From Struthio camelus (Eukaryota; Chordata; Aves; Struthioniformes; Struthionidae), in contig NC_090967.1 in assembly GCF_040807025.1 (NCBI RefSeq), forward strand, positions 618,001 to 682,000: a stretch of DNA of 64,000 nucleotides. Reading direction: 5' to 3'. This document shows, piece by piece, positions 1 through 10,257 of this stretch; the stretch's first letter is position 1, and each line of letters opens with the position of its first letter. The notes below the pieces were generated by a model. It had not been told where the DNA came from. It was given only the letters and a program-made list of their open reading frames with translations, and did no database searches. The translations under genes and the position numbers were made by a program.

Positions 1-718
1 ATCATCTTGTAGCATGATCTGGTCAAGCTCCTCTGGACTCAGAACTGTACAAGTCTCAGTCCACAAGACTCAAAAGACCTTTGTTGAAGCCTCTGATTCT
101 CTTCCCCTAAACAAGCCAGGCTCTCTTTCTGATCCTTGGTTTCTCAGTAGGGATAGCAGCACCCTTCTGTCTCACATGGTACCATGTGGTTGAATGTGAG
201 ATGCTGAGATGAGAAGCCAACTCATGTATCGCTTGGAGATGGACCCTATGGTTATGGCAAGTTAGCATAAGCTGGTTAATAGGGAAACACTCTTAAAACA
301 GGGTGGAGAACAAGAACTTAGAAAACTTGAAGAAGAAATGGAATTTGAAACAAGTTTTGAATCCAAGACCATGGATTACCAGACTGGTGGCTGTTAGAAA
401 GGAAAAAATCTGCCTAGATTAGGAAGGTGGAGCACAGCAAGGGCCATGCCAAATGGAGGGGGACCACCACATCCAAAAGGCACCAAGCCCCACATCCCAA
501 AGACAGCTGGCATCCAGTAAGGAGGGCTCACAAAGCAGGCTCACCCTGCAGGGAGTCTTGACAGCTCCTTTGGGCTTAGAGGTGGACAGCATTGCAGGCA
601 ACGCACTGACAGCTTCAGAGTGCCTCTGCCTCTAAGCCAAAGCGTACGTAGGTGCTTCTCCCCTGTGGGGTGGAGGAGACCAGCTCCAGCTCCCACCAGT
701 CAGGCTTGTCTGCTCTTA
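1..718. other. Non-coding stretch, no gene recognised
   Basis: Both strands contain only short open frames without family features. If the FYB/PRAM1-like exon at 6072-6722 (- strand) is real, this stretch would lie in one of its introns or between its exons, because the downstream SH3-like exons are not seen in the window. I see no repeat family here that I can name. Confidence 0.4.
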
Positions 719-845
719 CAATCATAGGTTGGACAGTTTGGAAAGGACATTTGGAGTCTCTAGTCCAACATCCTGCTCAGAGCAGGGCTGGCTTCAGAGC
801 TATAGCAGGTTGATCAGGGCCTTATCCTGCCGAGATATGAATATC
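719..845 (-). repeat. Old CR1 3' end, part A (split by a younger CR1)
   Basis: Read on the - strand this is the divergent 3' end of a CR1 LINE. On the + strand it shows the reverse-complement landmarks TCATAGGTTGGA, GTCTCTAGTCCAACATCCTG and GATCAGGGCCTTATCC. The match stops abruptly near GAATATC at about 845. The next expected CR1 block resumes at about 5393, after the full-length + strand CR1. So this is the outer element of a nested insertion. Its divergence from the CR1 consensus, as I remember it, is clearly greater than that of the inner copy. Confidence 0.75.
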
Positions 846-849
846 ATAT

Positions 850-1220
850 AATATGAGAGTGCAGCAAACAGAGGCAGCAAACAGATGCAGCAGTTTGCGC
901 AGCAGTGTCTGGGCTCTGCCTGGGCCTTTTGTGGACCTTGTTGGAAGTTGTGGAGGCTTTCTGGGGACCCCATGAGGAACTAGACGGTGCTTACTGCTAG
1001 CAGGGAGAGCTAGACAAGGACAACTGCAGGGGGCCTTGACTTAACTTCTGGGAAGCTCTAGCTAGGTGTGGCTGCTGCTAACGAGCTCTCTGGGCTGCCC
1101 TGATCAGAGGGAGTTGGGGCTTTTGTTTCAGGTGGCTCTTGATTGGGTGGGTCAAGCACCCTTGTGAGTCACTGCTAGGCAGAGGCCTATATAAGAGCCA
1201 GGCCTAGAGCACAGCAAACA
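850..1220 (+). promoter_or_regulatory. CR1 5' UTR / internal promoter region with duplicated block
   Basis: About 370 bp lies between the 5' end of the element and the ORF1 start. A block of about 45 bp at 855-902 (AGCAAACAG, then ACAGATGCAGCAGTTTG) recurs at 1207-1251 with few changes, and the second copy includes the ORF1 start codon. A TATA-like CCTATATAAGAGCC lies at about 1187-1200, about 20-30 bp before the second block. This resembles the tandem promoter units of other LINEs. That it acts as a promoter is inference. Confidence 0.5.
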
Positions 1221-2369
1221 GTGGTAATGAACAGATGCAGCAGTTTGTGCAGAAGGCAAAGAAGGCACCTTCATTTTCCACAGTGGTATGTCCTTCCCCG
1301 GGGCATGGTCATGACACGCCGCAGAGCACGTTCCCCAGTGGCTGCTGGAGGTGCTGCATCGGCTGTGTCTGAGGCTTCAACCCAGACAGACCCTCTGACA
1401 GCAGATGCAGCCCTGCAGGTGTCAGGCTGCAGGGAGTGCCTGGGGCCTCTCCACGAGGCCTGGGCTGACAGTCAGCTCTCCTGTGTGAGGTGTGCTGTGG
1501 TTGACCAGTTGCATCACCAGATAAAGGAGCTGCAGGAGGAAGTTAGCAGGCTGCATAGCATCTGAGAAGATGAGCGGGAGATTGATAGGGTGTTCTCGGA
1601 GACTGTGCAGCTCCAGGAGTCCCCACCCCCCACTGCAGCGGAGTTGTCAGAGGGCTCAGCGCCATGTGTAAAGCTGCATCATAACACTGTTGAAGAGGGC
1701 TGGAAGCTGGTGACCTCTCATAGAAGGAGAAAGGCTCTTACTCCTCCTCAAGACTTACCCTTGAAGAACAAGTTTAGCGCCCTCCAAGCTGAGGAGGAGC
1801 TGGGCATGGCTCCAAGGGAGGCAACTGGCCTGGCAGACCCTGTGCCGTGCAGGAATCCCCGGAAGAAGCGGTGAGTGACTGTTGTGGGTGACTGCCTGCT
1901 GCAGGGGACAGAGGCACCTCTCTGCCGACCTGACCTCTTGTCCAGAGAGGTTTGCTGCCTGCCAGGGGCTCGAATGAGAGATGTCATGGAAAGACTGCCA
2001 AGGCTTGTCCATGCATCAGACTACTACCCTCTGCTGCTCTTCCATGTGGGCGCTAACGACACGAAAGGCAAACTGGAAACCATCAAACGGGACTTCAGAG
2101 CTCTGGGAATGGTGGTCAAGGGTCTGGGAGCCCAGGTCGTTTTCTCCTCAATCTTGCCTGTGAGGGGAAAGGATGGCAGCAGGAGTAGACGAGTTTTCCA
2201 AGTTAACAACTGGCTGCGCCGCTGGTGTTGGCAGCAGGGCTTTGGTTTCTATGACCATGGGACCCTGTTTGAAGATCAACAGCTGATGGGGAGCGATGGG
2301 ATCCACCTTACCAAGTGGGGCACACGTTCTGTGATTCTGTCTTTGCCAACAGGTTGGCCAGCCTGGTAA
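1221..2369 (+). pseudogene. CR1 ORF1 (RNA-binding/esterase protein), broken
   Basis: The first part (1221-1565) has a basic N-terminus, a Cys-rich stretch with CRECLGPLHE and SCVRC, and a Leu/Glu-rich coiled-coil-like end, as in CR1 ORF1. A nonsense change, TGA at 1563-1565, ends this frame. The frame at 1590-1874 continues ORF1 with the conserved GWKLVTSHRRRK and ends at TGA 1872-1874 (CGG TGA GTG). The frame carries on directly after it with VTVVGDCLLQGTE and FHVGANDTKG to 2369. These last two are the block I and GxND block III motifs of the SGNH esterase domain. The usual catalytic GDS is GDC here, so the nucleophile Ser is replaced by Cys. The domain end GIHLTKWG carries the conserved Asp/His region. 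The copy is dead. Confidence 0.8.
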
Positions 2370-2391
2370 GGAGGGCTTTAAACCAGGAAAG

Positions 2392-5308
2392 ATGGGGGAA
2401 GGGGAGAGTTATAGAGACACGGTAGTCAGTAAAACACGGCTCAAGTCAGGATGCCTCCAGCAGGTGCATACAGCCAGAGGAGACAGCATGGGACATGGCT
2501 ATGGAGGATCCTCTTGCACCTCTCCTGAGAAGCCTGCATGCTTGACTGGCTCTCTGAAATGCCTGTATACCAATGTGCACAGCATGGGGAATAAACAGGA
2601 AGAGTTAGAGATCTGTGTGAGGTCGCAGGGCCATGATCTCGTTGCAGTGACAGAGACATGGTGGGATAGTTCTCATGACTGGAATGCTGTCAGGGATGGC
2701 TACGTGCTTTTTAGGAAGGACAGGCTAGGAAGGCGAGGTGGTGGAGTTGCTCTTTATGTGAGGGAGCAACTAGAATGTGTGGAGCTCTGCCTCGGGGTGG
2801 ATGAAGAGCAGGTTGAGAGCTTATGGGTAAGGATTAAAGGGCAGGGTAACATGGGTGACACTGTTGTGGGGGTTTACTACAGGCCACCTGATCAGGAAGA
2901 AGTCATCGATGAGGCCTTCTACAGACAGCTGGAAGTAGCCTCACGATCACAGGCCCTGGTTCTCATGGGAGACTTCAACCACCCTGACATCTGTTGGGAA
3001 GACAGCACAGCTAGGCACAAACAGTCAAAGAGGTTCCTGCAGAGCATTGATGATAATTTCTTGACTCAGGTGGTGGAGACGCCAATGAGGAGAGGTGCAA
3101 TGCTAGACCTTGTACTAACAAAGAAGGTCTAGTTGGAGATGTGAAGGTTGGGGGCAGCCTTGGCTGCAGTGACCATGAGATGGTGGAGTTCAGGACCCTA
3201 CGAGGAGGGAGCAGGGCAATGAGTAGGATTGCAACGCTGGACTTCAGGAGAGCTGACTTTGGCCTCTTGAGGGACCTACTTAGGGAAATCTCCTGGGGTA
3301 GGGCCCTAGAAGGAAGAGGGATCCAAGAAAGCTGGTTAATATTCAAGTATCACCTCTTCCAGGTTCAAGATCAGTGCATCCCTCTGAGTAAGAGATCCAG
3401 CAAGGAGGGCAGGAGACCCGCCTGGATGAGCAAGGAACTCCTGGCAAAACTCCAACAGAAGAAGGAAGTCTACAGAACGTGGAAAAGGGGCTAGGCCACT
3501 TGGGGGGAATATAGGGACCTTGTCAGAGTGTGCAGGGATGCGACAAGGAAGGCTAAGGCCCAGTTGGAATTCAATCTGGCAAGGGATGTCAAGGACAACA
3601 AGAAGGGGTTCTTCAAATACATTAATAGCAAAAGGAAGACTAGGGAAAATGTGGGCCCGCTGCTGAATGGGGCGGGTGCCCTGCTAACGAAGCATACAGA
3701 GAAGGCAGAGTTATTGAATGCTGCCTTTGCTTCAGTCTTTACTGCTAAGGCCAGTCCTGAGGAATTCCAGACCTTGGGGGCAAGAGAGGAAGGCTGGAGA
3801 AAGGAAGACCCTCCCTTGGTTGAGGAGGATCAGGTTAGAGATCTTTTGTCCAAACCTGACATCCACAAATCCATGGGCCCTGAAGGGATGCACCCACGAG
3901 TGCTGAGGGAGCTGGCGGATGTTACTGCTAGGCCACTCTCCATCATCTTGGAAAGGTCCTGGAGATCAGGAGAGGTGCCTGAGGCCTGGAAGAAAGCCAA
4001 TGTCACGCCAGCCTTCCAAAAGGGCAAGAAGGAGGAGCCAGGAAACTACAGGCCTGTCAGCCTCCCCTCCACCCCTGGAAAGGTGATGGAACAGCTCCTC
4101 CTGGAGGTCCTCTCTAAGCATGTGGAGGACAAGAAGGTGATCAGGAGTAGTCAGTGTGGAATCACCAAAGGGAAATCATGCTGGACCAATCGGATAGCCT
4201 TCTATGACAGAATGACTGGCTGGGTAGACGAGGGCAGAGCAGTGGATGTTGTCTGCCTGGCCTTCAGCAAGGCTTTGGACACTGTCTCCCATCACATCCT
4301 CCTAGGTAAGCTCAGGAAGTGTGGGTTGGATGAGCAGACAGTGAGGTGGATTGAGAAGTGGCTGGGTGGCCGAGCTCAGAGGGTTGTGGTGAATGGCACA
4401 GAGTCAAGTTGGAGGCCTGTAGCTAGTGGTGTCCCCCAGGGCTCAGTCCTGGGTCCAGTCTTGTTCAACGTATTCATCAATGACCTGGAGGAAGGGACAG
4501 AGTGCACCCTCAGCAAGTTTGCTGATGATACTAAACTGGGGGGAGAGGTTAACACACCAGAAGGCTGTGCTGCCGTTCAGAGGGACCTGGACAGGCTAGA
4601 GAGTTGGGCAGAGAGGAACCTCCTGAAGTTCAACAAAGAGCAAGTGCAGGGTCCTGCACCTAGGCAGGAATAATCCCCTGCACCAGTACAGGCTGGGGGT
4701 TGACCTGCTGGAAAGTAGCTCTGCAGAGAAGGACCTGGGAGTCCTGGTGGACAACAAGTTAAGCATGAGGCAGCAGTGTGCCCTTGTGGCCAAGAAAGCC
4801 AATGGTATGCTGGGGTGCATTAGGCAGAGTGTTGCCAGCAGGTGGAGGGAGGTGATCCTGCCCCTCTCCTCAGCCCTGGCGAGGCCTCACCTGGAGGACT
4901 GTGTCCCGTTCTGGGCTCCCCAGTACAAGAGAGACATGGCACTACTGGAGGGCTACAAAGATGATGAGGGGCCTGGAGCATCTCTCCTCTGAAGAAAGGC
5001 TGCAAGAGCTGGGCCTGTTCAGCCTGGAGAAGAGAAGACTGAGAGGTGATCTCATAAACGTGTACAAGTATCTGCAGGGGGAGTGTCAAGAGGATGAGGC
5101 CAGCCTCTTCTCCGTGGTGCCCAGCAACAGGACAAGAGGCAATGGGCAGAAACTGAACCACAGGAAGTTCCACCTAAACCTGAGAAAAAACTTCTTCACT
5201 GTGAGGGTGACAGAGCATTGGAACAGGTTGCCCAGAGAGGTGGTGGAGTCTCTTTCGCTGGAGATATTCAAAACCCGTCTGGATGTGATCCTGGGCAATA
5301 TGCTCTAG
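2392..5308 (+). pseudogene. CR1 ORF2 (endonuclease-reverse transcriptase), broken
   Basis: ORF2 would nick target DNA and reverse-transcribe CR1 RNA. The endonuclease lies at 2392-3132, with YTNVHSMGNKQEEL, the catalytic-type TETWWDS, GGGVALYVR, YYRPP and LMGDFNHPDI. A small deletion near 3120-3130 shifts the frame. The frame then runs 3141-3494 to an in-frame TAG, a C-to-T change at a Gln codon. It reopens at 3528-4673 with the reverse transcriptase: [27 protein letters not shown], and FADDTKL with the catalytic Asp pair. A further frameshift near 4650 leaves the C-terminal part in pieces at 4747-4992 and 4901-5308, ending with [20 protein letters not shown]. There are at least four breaks. 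Confidence 0.9.
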
Positions 5309-5392
5309 GTGACCCTGCTTGAACAGGGAGGTTGGACGAGATGATCTCCAGAGGTCCCTTCCAACCTAAACGATTCTGTGATTCTGTGATCG

Positions 5393-5800
5393 TCACAGAT
5401 GCAGATCCCCCATCTCTCTGGTCCTTGTTGCATGACTGCATCACTCTCACAGAGAAAAAGTTCTTCTTTATATTTAACTGGAATTTCCCCTACTGTAGCT
5501 CATGCTTGTCACCTCTGGTCCTGTTCCTGTGCACCTCTGGGAAGAATCTGGCTCCATCCTGTCTACACCCCACATTAGCTGTCTGTGGGCAGCAATAGGA
5601 TCTCCCCTTTGCCCTCTTTCCTTGCATCTGAACAAACCCAGATCTCAGCTTCTCCTCTTTCACCATGTGCTCCAGCCCCTAACCATCTTAGTGCCTGGCA
5701 TGATACTCACTCCACTTTGTCAACATCTTTCAAGTACTTACTACAATCCCACTTTGTAAAAGTACCCCAGAATCTCATACCTGTTCTCAGCCAGGGATAG
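5393..5800 (-). repeat. Old CR1 3' region, part B (continuation of 719-845)
   Basis: On the + strand, the blocks CATCTCTCTGGTCC, CTCACAGAGAAAAAG, TGGAATTTCCCC and CTCTGGGAAGAATCTGGCTCC are the reverse complement of the CR1 C-terminal coding region and 3' UTR. The same series of blocks occurs in the separate - strand CR1 at 21,663. It takes up where part A stopped, so the two parts are one old CR1 split by the younger insertion. The right edge, near 5800, fades gradually and is approximate. Confidence 0.7.
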
Positions 5801-6071
5801 GGCACCTAATTCCCCTTCCTTTCTTCACTCTCTTCACCTGCTGTCCTTTCCTTTCATTCTTTTCCACATGCTACATCTATAAAAGCCCCTCTGTCATTAT
5901 CACCCCCCCACCTCTCCCTCAACCCTCCCTAGTATTTCTATCTACTAGGAGCTCCAGACCCTAACTGGGGAGTTTTTCCTTCCTAGAGCTGCTGTTGTGG
6001 GAGGATTTCAGATGCCTGGCCATACCTGGCTGAGCGTTCCTCAATGGTTCTGCGGCAGGACGGTCGCGTAC

Positions 6072-6722
6072 CCCAGGATGTGCAGCTGCACTGAACTTCT
6101 CCAGATCCACAACAGGAGGGCGCCTGGGCTTGGCTGGCCTCGCTCCCAGTGCCCTGATGTGTGGCAAAGGCTTCCTCTGAGGCAGAGCTGGATGCTTTGT
6201 CTCATGGGTGCTTCCTGAAGCATTCAGGGAAGCTGGAACAGCTGCTCCTTTGGCAGGAACTCTTGGAGCACCCTTGTCTTTCATGAGTGGCCATTTCTGC
6301 TGAGCTGGGCTTCTCTGGGGAGGATCTGAGGTGGCTCCAATGTCTTTGTTCAGTGCCTCTCTTCCTCCTGGCTTTGCAGTGGCTGGGTGGAAATTGGCCT
6401 CTTGAGCAATCTCCTTCTTCAGTCGAGTCACCCATGCTGCGTTCTCACCAAAGGGAGGAGTAGGCAAACTCTGTCCCTCATTTTGGCCTTTATTGCGAGA
6501 TAGAGGGGCTCTGGTGAAATCCACTCTCCTGGTCCTGGGGGGCTTGGGAGGTGGCTTGCCCTTGGAACCTGGTGAAGGGGTCTGTCGTAGTTCTGTTGCA
6601 CAGGATGCTGCAGAGGGGCTCCCCCAGCTGCCTGCTTCAGGGGCATCTTTCCTGTTCCCTTGGAGCTTTGCTCGTAGGTGCCTCGCAACAGCCTCTTTCC
6701 CTTCCAGATGTGTCTGTGACTG
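6072..6722 (-). CDS. Proline-rich exon of a FYB/PRAM1-family adaptor
   Basis: The - strand frame is open from 6722 to 5961. Its start follows a good acceptor (CTTTTCTTAG, then CAG), so this looks like an internal exon and not a start. It encodes an early ARHLRAKLQG, matching the LRAKFQ motif at the N-terminus of FYB-family adaptors. PPPKPPRTRRVDFTR follows, then KPLPHIRALGARPAKPRRPP leading into VVDLEKF, closely matching the KPLP..LGPPPPKP.RPP.VDL.KF block of FYB1 and FYB2. These scaffolds link immune receptors to integrin activation and actin. PRAM1 lies near KANK3 in human, so PRAM1 is the likeliest orthologue, but the family match alone does not choose between paralogues. A donor (GGG then GTACGC) at 6071 would end the exon, but the frame stays open to 5961. 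The first exon and the SH3 exons were not found in the window. Confidence 0.55.
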
Positions 6723-6874
6723 CTAAGAAAAGCTCCAGTTAAAACACCATGAAGGAAAATGAATCAAAGCCAAAACCATTTCCCTTTGGAGAATGCAGCA
6801 TCATTTCAACATAGCCTGACACTGATCCTCCATGAAAAGCAATCTTTGCCCATAGCCGTCCTGGAACGTCTCTG

Positions 6875-7147
6875 AGAAAATAGCTGTCACCCCAGTCTTC
6901 CAAAAGGGCAAGAAGGAGGAGCCAGGAAACTACAGGCCTGTCAGCCTCCCCTCCATCTTCACTGTGAGGGTGACTGAGCATTGGAACAGGTTGCCCAGAG
7001 AGGTAGTGGAGTCTCCTTCGCTGGAGATATTCAAAACCCGTCTGGATGTGATCCTGGGAAATATGCTCTAGGTGACCCTGCTGGAGCAGGGAGGTTGGAC
7101 TAGATGATCTCCAGAGGTCCCTTCCAACCTAAACGATTCTGTGATTC
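6875..7147 (+). mobile_element. Internally deleted CR1 copy, same subfamily as 846-5392
   Basis: 6876-6952 matches the reverse-transcriptase region of the full-length copy (about 3990-4067: TTCCAAAAGGGCAAGAAGGA, then CTACAGGCCTGTCAGC). The sequence then jumps to CTTCACTGTGAGGGTGAC, equivalent to about 5194 in the full copy, and runs to the CR1 tail. About 1.1 kb is missing at the join. Over the last 185 bp or so I count roughly seven differences from the full-length copy, so both belong to one fairly recent subfamily. It lies about 150 bp upstream of the FYB/PRAM1-like exon, in what would be its intron. Confidence 0.85.
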
Positions 7148-10100
7148 AGTGTGTGTCACTGGGTTTGGCCCTGAAAGTGAGGAGTGTGGCAGCTTGCTTG
7201 TGGTCTGCTTTGAAAGCACTGAGCAGGGCAGCCCCAAATGCCACTTCCTTCATTATTATAGAAGCAACCGCAGGTCCATGTGGGGATGTGTCCTTCTTTG
7301 TGGCTGTCACTGCCAAAAGGAGAAGTGGCCCTGGCTGCCTGGGGACTAGAGGCTGTCGTATCTGTGCGGGGGAGACAGCACAGAGCAGTCGGCACCCTTC
7401 AGAGAAATCACTGGAGGAAAACCTGGGATGGCACTGCTAAAACTCATCTGAGCAAAGTCTGTACAAGTCAAGTGAAGAGGCAGTAGGTCTGTCCTATTTT
7501 TCTGACCACTGCATTTCCTGTGCTGCTCACATTGTGCTGAGCATACACAGTGAACTAGGACACATCAGTGTCTCAGCCTCAGATGAAAGCTGCCCTTGAG
7601 TTTCCTGAGTGCCCTAAAAGCATCTCTTTCAGAAGCCTCCAGAGAAAGGCTGCCAGGAGGAGTATGGATGACTTTTGGGAGAGGAGCACTATGCTTAAGG
7701 TATGGCAGAGACCTCAGGTGTGATGTGGTTAGATTTTTTTGTAAGCTTCTCAGATGGACCAAATAGGAGGGGATAGATCCTTTTCCTCCTCCCCAGTCTC
7801 TCTCCCACTCCATTGTCCCAGGACCACCATGTCCTGTTGTATCAGGGCTAGTTGGTCTGCTAAGTCTGCTCTGCCACTGGTAGATCTTGAAGTTCTCCTC
7901 CTTCTGGGATTTCAGTTTGAGTTCATGGTTGCATAATTTTTTCTTTCACAATGGAAAGGCTAACATGCAGAGAAGCTAGAGCAATATTTGTGGACATAAG
8001 TGCTCAAGTTTATACACCTAAACAAGTGCAAGCTCCCCTCACGACCCTGGAACTGCATGTGGCGGTCGCCCCAATTTCCCCCAGTAAAAGGATGCAAGCT
8101 GAGTATTCTCAAAAGAATCTGTGATAGAATAGAGAGAGAATTCACTACTTCCTGTCCACCAGTTAGTGGAGCTTTCACACAAATTAGTGAAAAAAGCAAC
8201 TTTTTCAATATTCCCAAACATGCATGTGGGATTTTTGGCTTATGAATACTTCAGATGTTTGCAAATATTAATGTCATAGCCATACCAGGAACAAAGGTTA
8301 TTTATAAGGTTATAACACAGCAACAGCAGTGCTCTAATAAATTCCAACTTTTTCAATATATTTTGCATTGATAGGTGGTCTTCTGGATTCAGTGGCACAA
8401 TGTAACCTTCTCTTGTTTCACAGATTTTGTATCCAACCTCTTGTGCAATTCAGTGTTACGTGGACATTCTTGTACTGAGTCCAGTAACTTGCCAGAGGCT
8501 TTGCAAGCTCTGATCAGGTGAGCTGTACATAAGGACTTTGCCTTTTCTATACATTTGCTAGCCTAAACTGGCTACATTTCAGAACAGAGCAAAGTGATAA
8601 TTTTGTAGTTTCTGTCTGGCACTCAGCAGCTACTTCAGATTAGCTGGAGTTTCAAGAAGCACCAGTGGGGACAAAAGTTCTTATCTAAAGAGGGAAGCTA
8701 CTCGCTGAGGAGTAGCTAGGATCTAGCACGTTGTCATGATAAAAACCAAAGAAACCCTCTAGCTTTCCAAGCGCTAGTGGAAGACACTGTTCTGCTCCCT
8801 ATGTCTTGTCCCCAGACACAACGCAGCCCAAGTATAAGTGGCCCAGGTACAATTACTACTTACCATTTTCCATCAGCGGACACTTTCTACATGCTCATCT
8901 CTGTCCTAAGGACCACCAGAGGCATCCAAGCACAAGTACTTGTGGAAAATGAATCTCTCCCACCAGCAGCAGAATCCCCCTCCTCTGAAATGAGAGACTC
9001 TTTCATAATGGTTGGCAAGAAGCTGTGGGTAATGCCAGGAAGTAGCTGTAGTCTGATGATGTAAAACAGCAAGAGGAGGAGCAGCAGCAGCTTTTTTGTA
9101 TTGCTATCTTTGATGCCAGACTCTGATGTTGCTGGGAATTTTAAGGTCCATCAAGCCCCATTGTTCATAAAATGGCCTGACAGGTAGCTGGGAAAGAGCC
9201 TTGGATTTGGGGAATGATTCTGAGATAAGGTGGTTGGGTTCCTGCAATGAACAAGAAGGCAGATTATGTCCTCATTTCACCATGGCCAGCATGGACAAGC
9301 TTCACATTAGGTCTCCAAAGCACCATGGGACCTGCAGAAAGTGTAAGAGATTCATGGTCTGCTCTTTGGTGGCTTCGTTCTACCATCCTCTACCAGTTGT
9401 TTCTGAGTAACATAGCAAAACCAATACAGCCCACGTAATGTCACTTTAGCTCCATGTGCTGCTACCTTAGCAGAGGCAGGTCATGACAAGGCCTCCAGAT
9501 TTCAGACACTGAGACCCATCCAAAATATTTGAATCCTAGAAGAGCTGGGCTTTAATGGGAAAGCAAGGGAAGTGCTTTGCACAGCATGGTGCTGAATTAG
9601 GCCATCAATGTGTTGAAATGTCCTGTTTTTACTGTTTATTGCCTCAGAGACAGTAAAGGTCTGAGAGGCTGAGTCAATCCTGTCAATGTGGAGCAAAGCC
9701 TGGCTCTGAGGAGGGAAATTTCCTGCCCAGGCAGTGGGCTGTGGTCTCCAGAGGAGCTCTGGCTTGCCCATGTCCTGACACAAACTGCTCTGTCCCTGCC
9801 CTGAGGATGAGTGTCCTTTGCCCCTTTGTGAAGATGCTTCAGCAAGAGGACTTGTGACTGGCTCTTGCTTGAGGATGGCTGCCAAAAGGACCGTTTGAAT
9901 CATAATACAGTGAGTAGAGAACTTGGAGAAGGCTCAAATGGAGGCTGCACAAGTTTTGGCAAAATGTGGTGGTCCTAGGGGAGGTCTTGTGAAGGGTGCT
10001 GCGTGCCTAATGGCGCACTGCAGAATTTTGATACCACCAGCAGGGAAGAACATGGACAGGGGGAAGCACTGGGAGGTCCCAAATCAGAAATCGGAGGGAA

Positions 10101-10257
10101 GCTGGAAATAGTGCTGCAGTCAGGTGGCTGCTGTGACGCCACTCCGGTAGAGAAGTGGGTTTCCATGACAGCCTGGCCCCCTGCATTACAGTAATGGGGA
10201 GGAAAGACGAGTGACCCCTTCCCTTCACTGCCTCACCAGCACCACATGCAGTGCCCA
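7148..10257. other. Non-coding stretch, no gene recognised
   Basis: Only short open frames occur. The longest (9502-9903, - strand, 133 codons) has no domain, no good splice context and ordinary composition. The 5' exon(s) of the - strand FYB/PRAM1-like gene should lie here or be shared with the POLE4-proximal CpG region, but I could not identify them. Confidence 0.4.

Larger units (their letters stand above)
846..5392 (+). mobile_element. Near full-length CR1 LINE, inactivated
   Basis: A CR1 non-LTR retrotransposon of about 4.5 kb, the usual full length in birds. It has a 5' UTR, an ORF1 with an SGNH esterase-like domain, an ORF2 with an apurinic endonuclease and a reverse transcriptase, and a short 3' UTR. 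It ends in the CR1 tail: GAGATGATCTCCAGAGG, then CCTTCCAACC, then two copies of GATTCTGT. The left edge is set by the break in the older - strand CR1 at about 845 and the right edge by the point where that element resumes at about 5393. The open frames are interrupted several times, so this copy cannot move on its own. Most avian CR1 copies are 5'-truncated to a few hundred bases, so a copy with its 5' end is uncommon. Confidence 0.9.

Noticed and set aside
9502-9903. 133-codon - strand frame, possible exon of the FYB/PRAM1-like gene
   Set aside because: It has no Pro-rich or SH3 features of that family and no clear splice sites.
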